24,702 nucleotides of DNA from Aplysia californica (Eukaryota > Mollusca > Gastropoda > Aplysiida > Aplysiidae): contig NW_004797380.1 of NCBI RefSeq assembly GCF_000002075.1, positions 161,457 to 186,158 on the forward strand, read 5' to 3'. How positions within the stretch are numbered: the first letter of the stretch is position 1; the number at the start of each line of letters is the position of its first letter. Made by a program: the position numbers and the translations under genes. The notes beneath the pieces are model-generated. The model saw nothing but the letters and a program-made list of their open reading frames with translations. It had not been told where the DNA came from and searched no databases. This document shows, piece by piece, positions 1 through 11,200 of this stretch.

Positions 1-289
1 TCTCTCTCTCTCTCTCTCTCAAATACGCACATGCCCTCTATATATAGCACTGATCAACATCTTTGTGGCATTCTACGTAAATATCAAAGCAGGAGACTGT
101 TACCTGCAATGATACTTGAACACTCTTTAAAGGACACATGTATACACATGTTGGATAAATATGCAAGTACACAAAAATATACGCTCATTCAAACACACAT
201 ACACACGCACATACATACACACACACACACACACTCACACATACACACACACATACACACACACATACACACACACACACACATACACA

Positions 290-322
<33 letters not shown>

Positions 323-715
323 TCACTTGTAATTCCTGGTTGCCACAACAAGTGCCATTTAGGTAAGCTTGACTAAAAGGGTCTTTCCCACCAACAAACC
401 CTCACATACATAAAGTCTAATAGAGCTTTCGATTTTGCTTGACTTGTTTTCTTCTAAACTTATTTCACTCACCGCCCGATAGTGGTTAATAGTTAGCCCA
501 AAATATGCACGTGGATGGTTGGCAGGTGCTCTGATGTGGTTTTCTCCTTCTTTCCTATCAAACATCGATCATCCTTGTTTCTCTTCCTTTTAACTGTATA
601 TTACTCTCCTGTAACACATCTAATTCATGGCACTTGTATGACCTATTTGTGTTGCAAGTGCCCTAAAACACGACTAAAACTACTAAAACTTGACTATTAA
701 AACTAAACTAAACTA
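1..715 (+). repeat. composite interspersed repeat, copy 1 (CT tract, unique part, CA tract, 3' module)
   Basis: The stretch starts in a CT tract and continues with unique sequence (CAGGAGACTG, GGACACATG, CTCATTC). It then has a CA-rich tract (about 191-326) and ends in a module containing CAGGTGCTCTGATGTGG and TTGCAAGTGCC-TAAAAC. The unique part is clearly homologous to 2360-2560 (shared CATCTTTGTGRCA, CAGGAGACTG, CTCATTCA), with the same order of microsatellite and 3' module. It lies in the intron upstream of exon a. The 5' boundary is outside the window. Confidence 0.7.
191..326. repeat. CA/CACATA microsatellite
   Basis: About 136 bases of interrupted CA dinucleotides with periodic ATACAC and GCAC interruptions. 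The long His/Thr frames it creates are not genes. Confidence 0.95.
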
Positions 716-721
716 AGTAAA

Positions 722-731
722 CGTGTGTGTA

Positions 732-764
<33 letters not shown>

Positions 765-781
765 GTGTGTGTGTGTGTGTG
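722..781. repeat. GT microsatellite
   Basis: Imperfect GT repeats with two AAAT interruptions spaced about 30 bases apart. It sits between two copies of the SINE-like 3' module in the first intron. Confidence 0.95.
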
Positions 782-785
782 ATAT

Positions 786-910
786 GTGAGCCTTATCTCT
801 CCTCCGTCTTTTAATTGTGTGTTACTCTCCAGTGACACCTCTAATCTTCAAAACTTGTAGGACCAAATTGTGTTGCAAGTGCCATAAAACTCTAACTAAA
901 ACTAAACTAC
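786..910 (+). repeat. SINE-like 3' module, partial copy
   Basis: TTACTCTCCAGTGACACC, then TCTAATCTT and TTGCAAGTGCCATAAAAC match the modules at 515-705 and 2652-2830. This copy lacks the upstream part. It lies 110 bases before exon a. Confidence 0.7.
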
Positions 911-1019
911 TACCCAAAAAGAATATGAAAAATCCTACTAAAACTAAACGAAAAAAACAAATATGCGTGGACTCATCTCTGCGACTGACTTTCCTGAACT
1001 CTGTGCCTTGTGTCTCCAG

Positions 1020-1155
1020 CGTGTGATGACCCTGAGAACAATGACTCCCTAGGGATCTGTAAGATCTACGCTGCCTGGCTGGCGCCCTTCCTCATGTTTG
1101 TCTTCCTGCTGGTGGCCAACATCCTCATGGTCAACCTACTCATCGCCAGGTTCAA
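1020..1155 (+). CDS. TRPM: TRPM exon a: pore-side segment and S6 helix
   Basis: The exon follows a TGTCTCCAG acceptor and ends before a GTGAGT donor. It enters with two bases of a split codon and leaves with two. It encodes C-D-D-P-E-N-N, a short extracellular loop, then the hydrophobic S6 stretch APFLMFVFLLVANILMVNLL and the gate-proximal LLIARF. VANILxVNLLIA is the TRPM S6 signature. The residue before the final F is Arg, where the vertebrate TRPMs I recall have Val, Met or Phe. The cysteine at the start fits the conserved outer-pore cysteine of the clade. The selectivity filter and S5 are upstream of the window. Confidence 0.93.
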
Positions 1156-2251
1156 GTGAGTCCTTTTGGTTTTTTACTATTGTAATGTTGAAGCCGGGAG
1201 AGAAGTCCGCAAGCTGTGTATATCCACAAGTGAAAGTGGACCTTCTAAATGCTCAGAATGTGGCGAGTTTTTCTTGGCAGAGCGGCAAGTCATCTTAACC
1301 TTTAATTTTTCTTTCTATTTGGCTTAAGAAATCTTTCCTCTGCAGGTACATTGATTATCATGAAACATTGGCAAATGAATTATTATTGTAGTTACACAGT
1401 CTGTAGCTCAACAGATGAAAACAGTGAAAGTATTGGGAGTCTTTGTAGTATTGCACATAAGTTGACTGCTTTAAGATGTTCGTCATTATTTTTTTAATCA
1501 CTTGTGAGACGTATTCAGACTCCCTCCTCTTTTTTTCTTATTTTTATCATCAGTCCGAGGAAAATTATACTTGCTTTAGGCTCTGCTTTTTAAGCATTTT
1601 TTTATTTTCTTTTCACAGTGCTACTTTCATCCGGAACAACGCCAACTCTAAGGAAATTTGGATGTTCCAGCGATATGGGCTCATACTGCAATATGAGGTG
1701 CGACCCATCCTGCCCCCTCCCTTCATCTTGATCACCCACATCTACCTGGCTTTCAAGTACATCAAAAGAAGATGCAAAGGAAAGCGAGACTTCTATGACA
1801 ATGGATTGAGTATGTTGACGACTCTTCATTTTATTATACTATTTTTATCTCTGTTTGCTTTTTAATAGTTTCTCACAGTTTGTTTGGGGTGGGGGGGGTA
1901 TGAAATGTTTTACTTTGTCTCATATTCGCAGAGCATGAGGCTTTAGAGTGTAACTCGAATTCAGTTGGTTACAAATGTTTTGTCATTAGGAAGTAAATCT
2001 TATTGATGGGAACATATTGTTTCTGTGTTGTATTGTCTGGAAGTGTGTTTAAAGACGAGGGTTTTTCAAGAGTTTTTGTTCTTGGTTGAATGGAATGGAA
2101 AGTCTCCACCAGATGAACTTGAAAATGATTCCATATGGAACATTAAACACATCTCTCTCTATTTCTCTCTCTCTTTCTCTCTCTCTCCCTCTCTCTCTCC
2201 TTCCCTCCCCCCTCTCTCTTTCTCTCTCTCTCCATCTTTCCCTCTCTATCT

Positions 2252-2282
<31 letters not shown>

Positions 2283-5200
2283 TCATCCTTCACTCTCCCT
2301 CTCTCTCTCTCTCTCTCTTCATCCTTCACTCTCCCTCTCTCTTCTCTCTTTCTTTCCTCCTCTCTCCTCCTCTCTCCAAAATACACTTATGACAATTCCC
2401 TCTGTAGATTTGTTCACCATCTTTGTGACACTGTACAGTAAAAAAAACAGGAGACTGCTGCACTGACAATCACACACTCTTGAAATGACACATGCACACA
2501 CATGGTGGCCAAATATACACATGCACAAATTCTCTCATTCACACACAGATGCACACTCTTCCTGGCATGCACTCTCACTAACACACAAACGCGCTCACAT
2601 TGATGCTGTTGTATTATTCTCTACTGCTTTCCTGTTCGCACATAACATTGTGAGTAGTTGGCGGGTGCTCTGGTGTGGTTTGCTCCATCTTTCATATCAA
2701 ACTTTTATCGTCCTTATCCTCCCCTCCTTCTATTTTGTGTTTGCTACTCTCTTGTAACACCTCTAATCTTTGGCACTTATATGACCTTATTGTTTTGCAA
2801 GTGCCGTAAAACACTTACTAAAACAAACCAGCACATAGTATTGTTGTTACATTCTGTAAAAGCAAAGTAGAAGCCAAATTTATTACAGTTACATTTGTCT
2901 CTATTTTGTCTGTTTTCTTCAAGAGGTCTCCAGGTTCTCAGTTGACATAATTCCCTCTGGGAAGGTATTCCTCTTTGATGTAGACGGATGATATGGCCTG
3001 ATCATCAAAAACTTGAACAAACAAACAAAAACCATGACAATTTCATCTCTACAGAGTTGTTCTTGTCCCATGAGGACACTGAGAAACTTCACGACTTTGA
3101 AGAGGAGTGCATGGAAGATCTTTATCGCGAGAAAGATCTCAAGTTCCACAACTCCTCCGATGAACGCGTGAAGATCATCAATGAAAGGCAAGTCCTCTTT
3201 GATGTAGTGATAAGATTCTTTTTTAATAAGTCCCTCATTTGTCTCTTGCCTTGTAGAGGTTCATTATGATGTACATGTCTTCTGTCATAGTTACTACTTG
3301 TCAGTTTTGCTACCTCCATGTAGTTGGTAAGATAATGAGTCAATCATTTTTCAGCTACAATGACAGTCTGTGCATTTGTCATTTGCTGTGTAATCTTCTT
3401 TATCTCACAATTTTGTGAGTAATATTTCTATGGACTGATACGTTTTCACATTGTTCATAACTTAAAAGTTAACGGTATGCGACTCTTGTTGAAACAAAAT
3501 CCCTTTTTTTTTTCAGAAAGACTTAATTCAGTGAAGTGATGATTTGTTGTATTATTTTATTAGTCAAAAGAGGAATTACTATTAATTATATTAAAGTATT
3601 GATCTTTTTCACAATAAAATTAATCATTTTGTTTCTGAAGCTTTGCTTTGACCAACTCTCTCCTCTTCTTAGCCCTCTTACTACCATTTCACTTTGTTTA
3701 TATGCATGGCCTTTGCAGCTGCCAATATTTTCTTGGTGGTAGATAGAGAAGACACGAAAATTGAAATATGTCAGTGGCAATGGGTGAACGACAAAGAGTC
3801 CAATGACAAATAGTATGTATGTGTCTGGCAATGTAACACATGAAGAACTTCAGTTTGAAATGTTCTCATGTGTCCCATTTGAGCAAAGGGATTTTTCCAA
3901 TTCAGATGTTTCTGTAGCTGGCACACACAAAATGTATCCATAACTGACTATTACTGTAACTGCTATTTTGACAGTGATGTAAACCGTTTTGAAAAATGAT
4001 GTACATTGACAGTTAAAACTTTTCTGTATGGTTTTGTCCTCTCCCACATGGAAGCCTTCAATGACGTTATGTGAACTCGCTTGGCGTGCCACTTTATTCC
4101 AATTTGATATTTCAGTCTAATAGGGAGACAACATCTGCCCCAGCCTAGCTACGAATTGAAATCAAAACTCTTCAGTTGTTTTCCAATGCTTTACTGCCAG
4201 ACCAATGTGCCCATTTAATATTAAAATGTATTATTTTGATGTGTGTTTTCAACCTCTCAGAGTGGAGAACATGTCACTACGTCTGGACGACATGAATGTG
4301 AAGGAGAACCACCTCCGGCTAACCCTGGCCACACTTGACCACCGCATGAGTCGTATAGACGAGGTGGCTGACAGTTTGGTGCATGCTGTCAGGCTTTTGA
4401 CCAGGGCCACAAGAAATGACGATATGGGTAGTCAGGAGTCTCTAGAGGTCAGTGGACTAGAATGGTGTTCAGGAAGACCAGGCCATAGGCCATTCTTTCA
4501 TAATACAATCAACCCAGCAATTCTAGAATTTTCACTTTATATTGTCGTAGTCTTATACATCACTAATATTTTTACTTTCTCTGTCATGAATTCAAAATGC
4601 GATGTAAAGACTTTGTACACTGATTTAGTTTTCTTACACTGGGTATTACAGGATAGTCGAAGAGTTTGTTTTGACCAATCAGATATTATTATTTTGAGCT
4701 TTCCCAAAAGACATGAATTCATTTTTGATCATTCCAACAGGGCAATAACGGCAGAATTGATGTAAGGACTTTGGTTTTATTTTACATTTTATATTGTAAG
4801 TCTATGGCCTTCATAAAGTCTCTGTGACATATTATGACTATTGTTTTGTAATGACTTTTGCATTTCTATTCCTATTGCTTTTGAAACAAGTAATTCAAGG
4901 TTTTTATTTCTGTTGACACAAAATATGATTATCAGCAGGACTGCAATTTTACTCAAAATTCACACTGCATCACTGCCTGATACCATATTTCTCAACTGGA
5001 AGGTTTGGATTTCAATATGTCTGTCACAAGTAAGATCATTCTTTGTATCTTTCTAAAAACTAAATTATGCTGACCACTGGGTTGTGTCTTGAATTTGTGA
5101 TTTTGAACATTCTGACTTAATGATCTATAGGGTGGTTAGAGGGGGCCATTTATAAGTTGTACTTTTTTACTATCCCTCTGCTGTTTCTGTCTGTCTGTCT

Positions 5201-8200
5201 TTCTTTTTCCTAACGCTAAATAACAGTTATTGTGTCATTGAGCTTGTCTTTTACCAAAACAAAAAAACTAAAACTTAACTGATTCCGTCCATGATTTTTT
5301 CAGGCTCTGGACAGAATTATTTTTCCCTGTTCAGTTTTAGACCTGGGGTGCATCTATTTAATGCATTACTGTGAAGCTCTAAGTTACTCTAATATGTATT
5401 GTCATATACCAAACTGATGGGAATAAATAGAGGGATGTGTTTATATCAATAACAATGACCTATAATCTGTTTGTATTGCATTTTCCTTCTGACAAAAACG
5501 AGAGAAAAAAATTGCGCAACAGCTCTTTGAAAATTTCGACTTACTGCATTTTCTCAGCTCTACAAGTCCTTATAATCCATAGAAATCAACACAACATTGT
5601 AGCGATATCACCCTAGCATACATTTATGCAAGAATTTCACAAATTTAGTTGAATATCTTTCTTTGAAGAGCCTTTTTATTATACCAGGCTCCGTGTTGTT
5701 TACCCTTAGATCTAACCTACATCGCAACAACAAAACAACGATTTTTGCAAGAATTTCGCGGAGTTTTGATCGATATTGGCGCTCAGAGATTGAGGTCAGG
5801 TTTGTTTACAAGTTCTACTTCCTTTCGACAACTTAAAAAGTAGGAACTTTGTTAAAAAGTGCACCTTTGTTTCGGATTTCGTTGAGCCGCTCACAGCGGC
5901 CGAATGGAGGCAGCGGAAAAACTCAGAGCCGCTGTCAGCGGCCGAATGGACGGAATCAGTTAAGGATAACACATTCTTTCTTCAACCTCTGTGCATAACC
6001 AACCCATCTTGTGTGTATCCCTAGGATGCACAACAGTTCAACCCTCCTCCGTACAGCAACATGGAAGGTCACCCTCGCACACTGAGCGTCTCCAGCAGTG
6101 AACCTGGCGACCGCAACCAGCCTTCCCCGATGCTGGTCCACTCCAAGAATAGGATTCAAACAGATCAGCTGTCTAAGTAAGTGTTTGTTCCTATATCTGC
6201 ACTGTTTTTTGTGTGTAAAAATCAATATTAATCATCACCGTGGGTGTTAGTATTGCTTACATACTGATATTTTATCGTAGAAGAAACAAAGGAGGCCAAC
6301 AAGTAAGAGCGGAGTGGTGCCCCTTGAAATCCACTTTCGGATCTAGGTCTCCTGATGACCTGGGTCTTAAACAGAAAACACTGTATTTATATTATGTACA
6401 TGTATTATGTATCATTTCAGCTGACAGTTGAAAAGTTGAAAAAACAAAAAATTATCAGAATGCCTGTAGTATTTAGCCAAATGCTTTGAATAGTGTTTAG
6501 CAAAGGGATGCAGTAATTAAAGGGAGTTCCTTTTTTCTTTTTTCAAATAAGTCTTATGGTACATATGTTCTTTTTGTCACCTTTTTCTGTTTTTCCCTCC
6601 TGCAGATTTACAAACTATGCACGACGCAGGCAACTTAGTGGGTCTGAGTTCCCCATAGAGGAGAGTGACCAGTTTGTTGGGGAAGGTCAGTCCCAGAGCG
6701 GTGCCCAGGGCTCATCTGGTGTCTCCATAGCCTCTCTCAATCCAGCAGACGATGTACGGTTCTCTATTGGTGCATCAGACATCAACAACAGCAGCAACAC
6801 TCTCACCACAGACGTGAAGAGACGGTCGGTAGCATCAGTAGATGAAGATTCAGGCTCAGCCAACAGACCAGAAAGCTCAGAAGAGTTGTCTCATAAGCAG
6901 AAGATCCGCAACTTTGCCTCGCAGTCGGTCCGCTTTGTGGAGCCTATTGTCCATTCCATCGATGACCGCGATGTGGGGAATACACCACAGCAGCCCTCCA
7001 TCAATGTGACAGCTCGCCTCGACACAGGCACCCACACAGTATCACAGAAGCGTGATCCGGCCAGCCACACAGAGGGAGCAGATGCTGGAATTAGTGATGG
7101 AGGGACACCCCCCGAGGAAGCAGAAGCAAACCCAAAACCACTCCCGCCTGTCCTCCAAATCAGTATACCCAGCGACCCACCCATAGTAGCAGCACCATTA
7201 TCATCAACATCATCATCAGGCAAAACACCAAGGGCAGGAGGCAAGCTGGCTTTCTCTGGGCAGCCTCTGGTCATGCCTGGATCGATCGCCACCTCCACCT
7301 ACACACCCATCTCCATGCCTCAGTCATCGGCTTGCTTCACAGCAAACGACGCGGATCTGATCCCACAGTCGGCAGCTAGAGACCTGTCTTCCATGCTGAA
7401 CCCGTTGATTGGAGAGTACACCAGCATTACTGACACCATTGATACTTCGTGTATCGAGGATTGCTCCCCACCCCGGTCACCGACTTCCTCCTCCGCCATC
7501 ATGTTCTCGGTGGCCGAGGGGTACCACGAGGTGGAGGCCAAGCTGAAGGAACGATCGGCAGCAGACAACAAGCAGCAGGCCCTGAAGCAGGCGGAGGAGA
7601 CAGAGCACCAGCGCATGGAGTACCTTATCAGGCACCGGCTACGACAAATCTCACAGGTACATTTACTTCACGTTCTACTTCTTCATGCCTCTCGTTTCTG
7701 TGTTTTTTTGTGGCTTCTTCCTAAAACATGGTGTAAAATATGTGTGTTTATTTCATAAGTTGTTATGCTATTCAGTTTTCTTTTGAGTGTGCACACTATG
7801 CTGCTCATCAAATTCAAAACCACTCATGGATTTGTATCTAGATCTAGAACAATTGCATTTTGGTAGATTTTAAATTAAGAATAAAGTCATAGCATGCAAG
7901 CCGAAGCTTAGACTTTGACAAAGCTACATAATGTGCATTTCTTCTGGTTTTACTTTCTTTCTTTTCCATCATTCTCTCATCCAGAAGAATGCAAGAGAAT
8001 GGGCTCAGTATCTAACGAAGGTAAAATAGACCATCAATTTGATACTGTTGCAAGCTTTAAACTAACAGCTGAACTTTTTCAGTCACTCAACTGCTGATCA
8101 ATCTACATCAATATTTTGAACAAGTTTTTCATGTTCATTTGATACACGCTTCTTTTTCCTTTCTTTGACACTCAGCTCACCTGCTCAATTGTATCATTTT

Positions 8201-11200
8201 AGTGCACAACAATCTACTTTTGAATGAAGCCCTTGGAAATGTCTGTGTTTTCATGCAATCAATAAGACAGTTGGTGTTGGCAGAAATTATGATAAAGGAA
8301 CTTGGGATCTTACAGATCACAAAAGTCGGGAAATCAAGAAAAGCATTCAGTTGTACTTGGATAGTGTCAATGCATTCCCACCGAAAGTGTCAAACTGTGC
8401 TGACAATCATGTTTAATGAGAATACTCATGAAATACAGTTATCAGGTACAATGAATCAAATTCTGAGAACATTACTTATAATTTGTTTTTTGTGATAAAA
8501 TACATTTTTAGCCTTTTATTTCAAAGATTCTATTTTTTCTTCACAAACAAACAAACCACAAGATTATTTAGGGGGGGGTGTTATTTTTGTTTTGGGTTTT
8601 TTTTATATGAACTTGGGTATTTCTTTTCATCCCGTTGCAGATTTATGCCCAATTAAGCCCAATGTGCAACGTTATGTTTCTTTGCCTGCAGCATAGAAAA
8701 GATTTCATCCCTTTTATGAAATGTCATTACTGACAGATGAAACTCTACGAAGAAAAATAGCCAAACAGCTTTCATTTGTATGGGAAATTTGTGGGTTTTT
8801 TATCTTGTTTTGCATGATTCTTGCACATCTGATATTTTTCAAAGGGATATTTCCTACATTTATTTGTTTATAATGTTTTCTCACCTCCAGCCAGAGTGGT
8901 TGATGCTGTTGGGTAGGTGTTTACTTCAGTCATGTGAAAATCTAAGCTCCCATTTGTAAACGTTGCACTGGCAAAGTCCCCAGGGTTTGGTCATAGTTGT
9001 CTGTGAGCATGAAACAGCTGAAATGTGATAACTGCGAAAATATATTAACTGGTGGAAGCTGGTAATTATTCCAGAAACAACACAAAGGAGAGATGGTTGA
9101 TAGAAAATGTTGTATCTCATTTATTATGGAAAATTTGTATTTTTGTCATTCATTTCATGTTGTTGCCTATTTATTTGATCAGTGATATAAATTGAGACCA
9201 TTAACACATTTAACACCAAAATGTTTGCAGCAATATTTCATTGTTTACATATATTGTGATATCTTCTTAACTTGTTGTACATGATAAAATGTAGATGCAA
9301 ATACCTACATGGCCTTACTTACAAAGACTAACCATCCTTTCAGTATTCTCACTATGTAAGTAGGCCCCTGTCCTAATGTCCCAAAAAGCATGAGGCTCAT
9401 GCTTATGGTTGAGGGTTGTTTGCTGATGGATAGAAGGAGAAAGTAGTTACCTTGCATGAAACAGTCTCAAAGGATCATTACGTACTTTAAAGCTGTGACT
9501 GAGGGAAAAGCGGTGACTACAAGCATAACTTTTATTTAAGAAATATATCTTTTCAACAGGATGAAAGATTGGCTAAGATCTACTTTAAGGTTTGTTGTAA
9601 GGGGATTTATTCATGGGATGACGGTTCATTGATCTAATTTTTAGCCTCTTCATTTTTGTTCTTTTTCCCTTGCAGTAAATATGTACACATGCTCTAGCAA
9701 CAATCCTTTTGTACCCTCCTGTTCTTGGCACCTGAAGAGATGGAAATTTGTTGTTTTCCCTTTATCCTCTGATCATATGGTTTTCCCTGGTTTCAAGTTG
9801 GACGATGCTTCTTTCTGTTGATTTTTAAAGGTTTTGTTATCTCAGGCTGTTGAAAACAGAGCCCTAATATGTACAGGACTATTTGTTTGTTGTTTTGTTT
9901 AATACCTGAACCTTTTCTTTCAACGTTCTTTTGCCTTTAATAATGTAATATAGACAGGCAAAGCTTGGTCAATACACTTATCCCTTGATTTTCCTTTAGA
10001 CATATGTAGACACATTTTTTTAGTGCCCTTGACAAAATTTAAGTTTTTATTTAAAGAGGTCTCTTCCCCTTTTTTTTCCTTTTTTTGGTTTGCTTTTTTT
10101 TTGGGGGGATACATTTTTGATTTTCCTCAGCACAACCATCTTTTTTTTTCCTTCTGCTCCCTTTGGATCTGAAGCGCTTGAAGGCTCAATGCATGTCGTC
10201 GAAGCTGACAGTTTTCTTTACAACTGCCTTAAGTTTTTTTTCTTTGTAATGTTGACTTCAATTGGTCTTAGTTTGTCATCCATGCTTAGTAACTGAAGCT
10301 TTTTCCTTTTACATATGCTCAAAATCTATTTTTTTGTTTCAAATTCAGGACTTCAATTTCTGTTTTAGTTCAAAATGCATGACTTTTTGAAAATTTAATA
10401 TTATTTGCTTGAAATTTGGGATTCCAGATTAGAATTCATTTATTTTTCTTGGTTCCATTCCCTACACTTGTAGGCCTTCGACCCATATACCTGTGCAGGT
10501 GGGCTCACACTGGTGGGCCTACAACTGCACATGCACACTCACTTTCGCTTCATATGCAAACACACCGACACATATTCACACACATACACAAATGATCACA
10601 TGCATGTACATGAATGAGCTTCTCCTGACATCATTCTCAATCAGGCAGAACTTATTTGACTTCTGATTCATTTCATGAATATTTTTTATGCATGCCCCAA
10701 AGAGGATATACTGTTTTCATAGGCCTTGTTCCTTGATTGTTGAAAGGGGGGGGGGAGTTTAAGCTGTCCTTTTCTAGCACGTCTGCAAGAGAACATTTTA
10801 AATAAAAAATTGCCTGCCCTTTTCTTAAGGGTTACCTCTGCCCTCTTTTGACAGACATGAGGTTATTTTAACAAGGTCGATGTTGTTATTGATTAAGCAA
10901 CAGCTGGGCACTCACCCTTCTGTCCAATGACATGTAGTAATAGATGCAGGTTAACCGCAGTTGCTGTAATGTTCCATAGAATGTGTTGTCAATGTTAGGT
11001 CTCGGAGGGAGGAGTGGTGAGTGTAGCTTTGTTGTCTTTTAGGTCTGTGCTGTGGATCAAAAACATCAATACCCCCCGAGGCAGTGCCACTGACTGAAGT
11101 GTCTTTAGGCTATTCCCAAAGGGGGGACATATCTCGTTCAAGCATAGTAGAATTGTAAATATGCTGACTCATGTCACACTCATTACTGTGCCTGATCTAC

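Larger units (their letters stand above)
1810..3054 (+). other. intron b-c
   Basis: GTATGT donor and TCTCTACAG acceptor. The middle is occupied by the second composite repeat (2152-2830). A poly-G stretch near 1889 is present; nothing else is recognised. Confidence 0.85.
4448..6024 (+). other. intron d-e
   Basis: GTCAGT donor, TATCCCTAG acceptor. The first ~315 bases remain open in the exon d frame; the 3' half contains a TTAA-flanked MITE (5279-5959). Confidence 0.8.

Noticed and set aside
31-376. His/Thr-rich frames across the CA repeat
   Set aside because: They are translations of a microsatellite with no other coding evidence.
2151-2377. CRISPR-like array
   Set aside because: Repeats are simple dinucleotides without unique spacers, in a eukaryotic intron.
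2025-2466. Ser/Leu-rich frames across the CT tract
   Set aside because: Low-complexity translation of a dinucleotide repeat inside an intron.
6891-7616. Minus-strand frames of 98-135 codons
   Set aside because: They are antisense shadows of the long TRPM exon f.
8641-8735. Open stretch after a CCGTTGCAG acceptor
   Set aside because: No suitable donor keeps frame and a stop follows; composition is intron-like.
8891-8916. Possible short exon after CACCTCCAG with GTAGGT donor
   Set aside because: Length options of 22 or 26 bases break the phase-0 frame between exons f and g.
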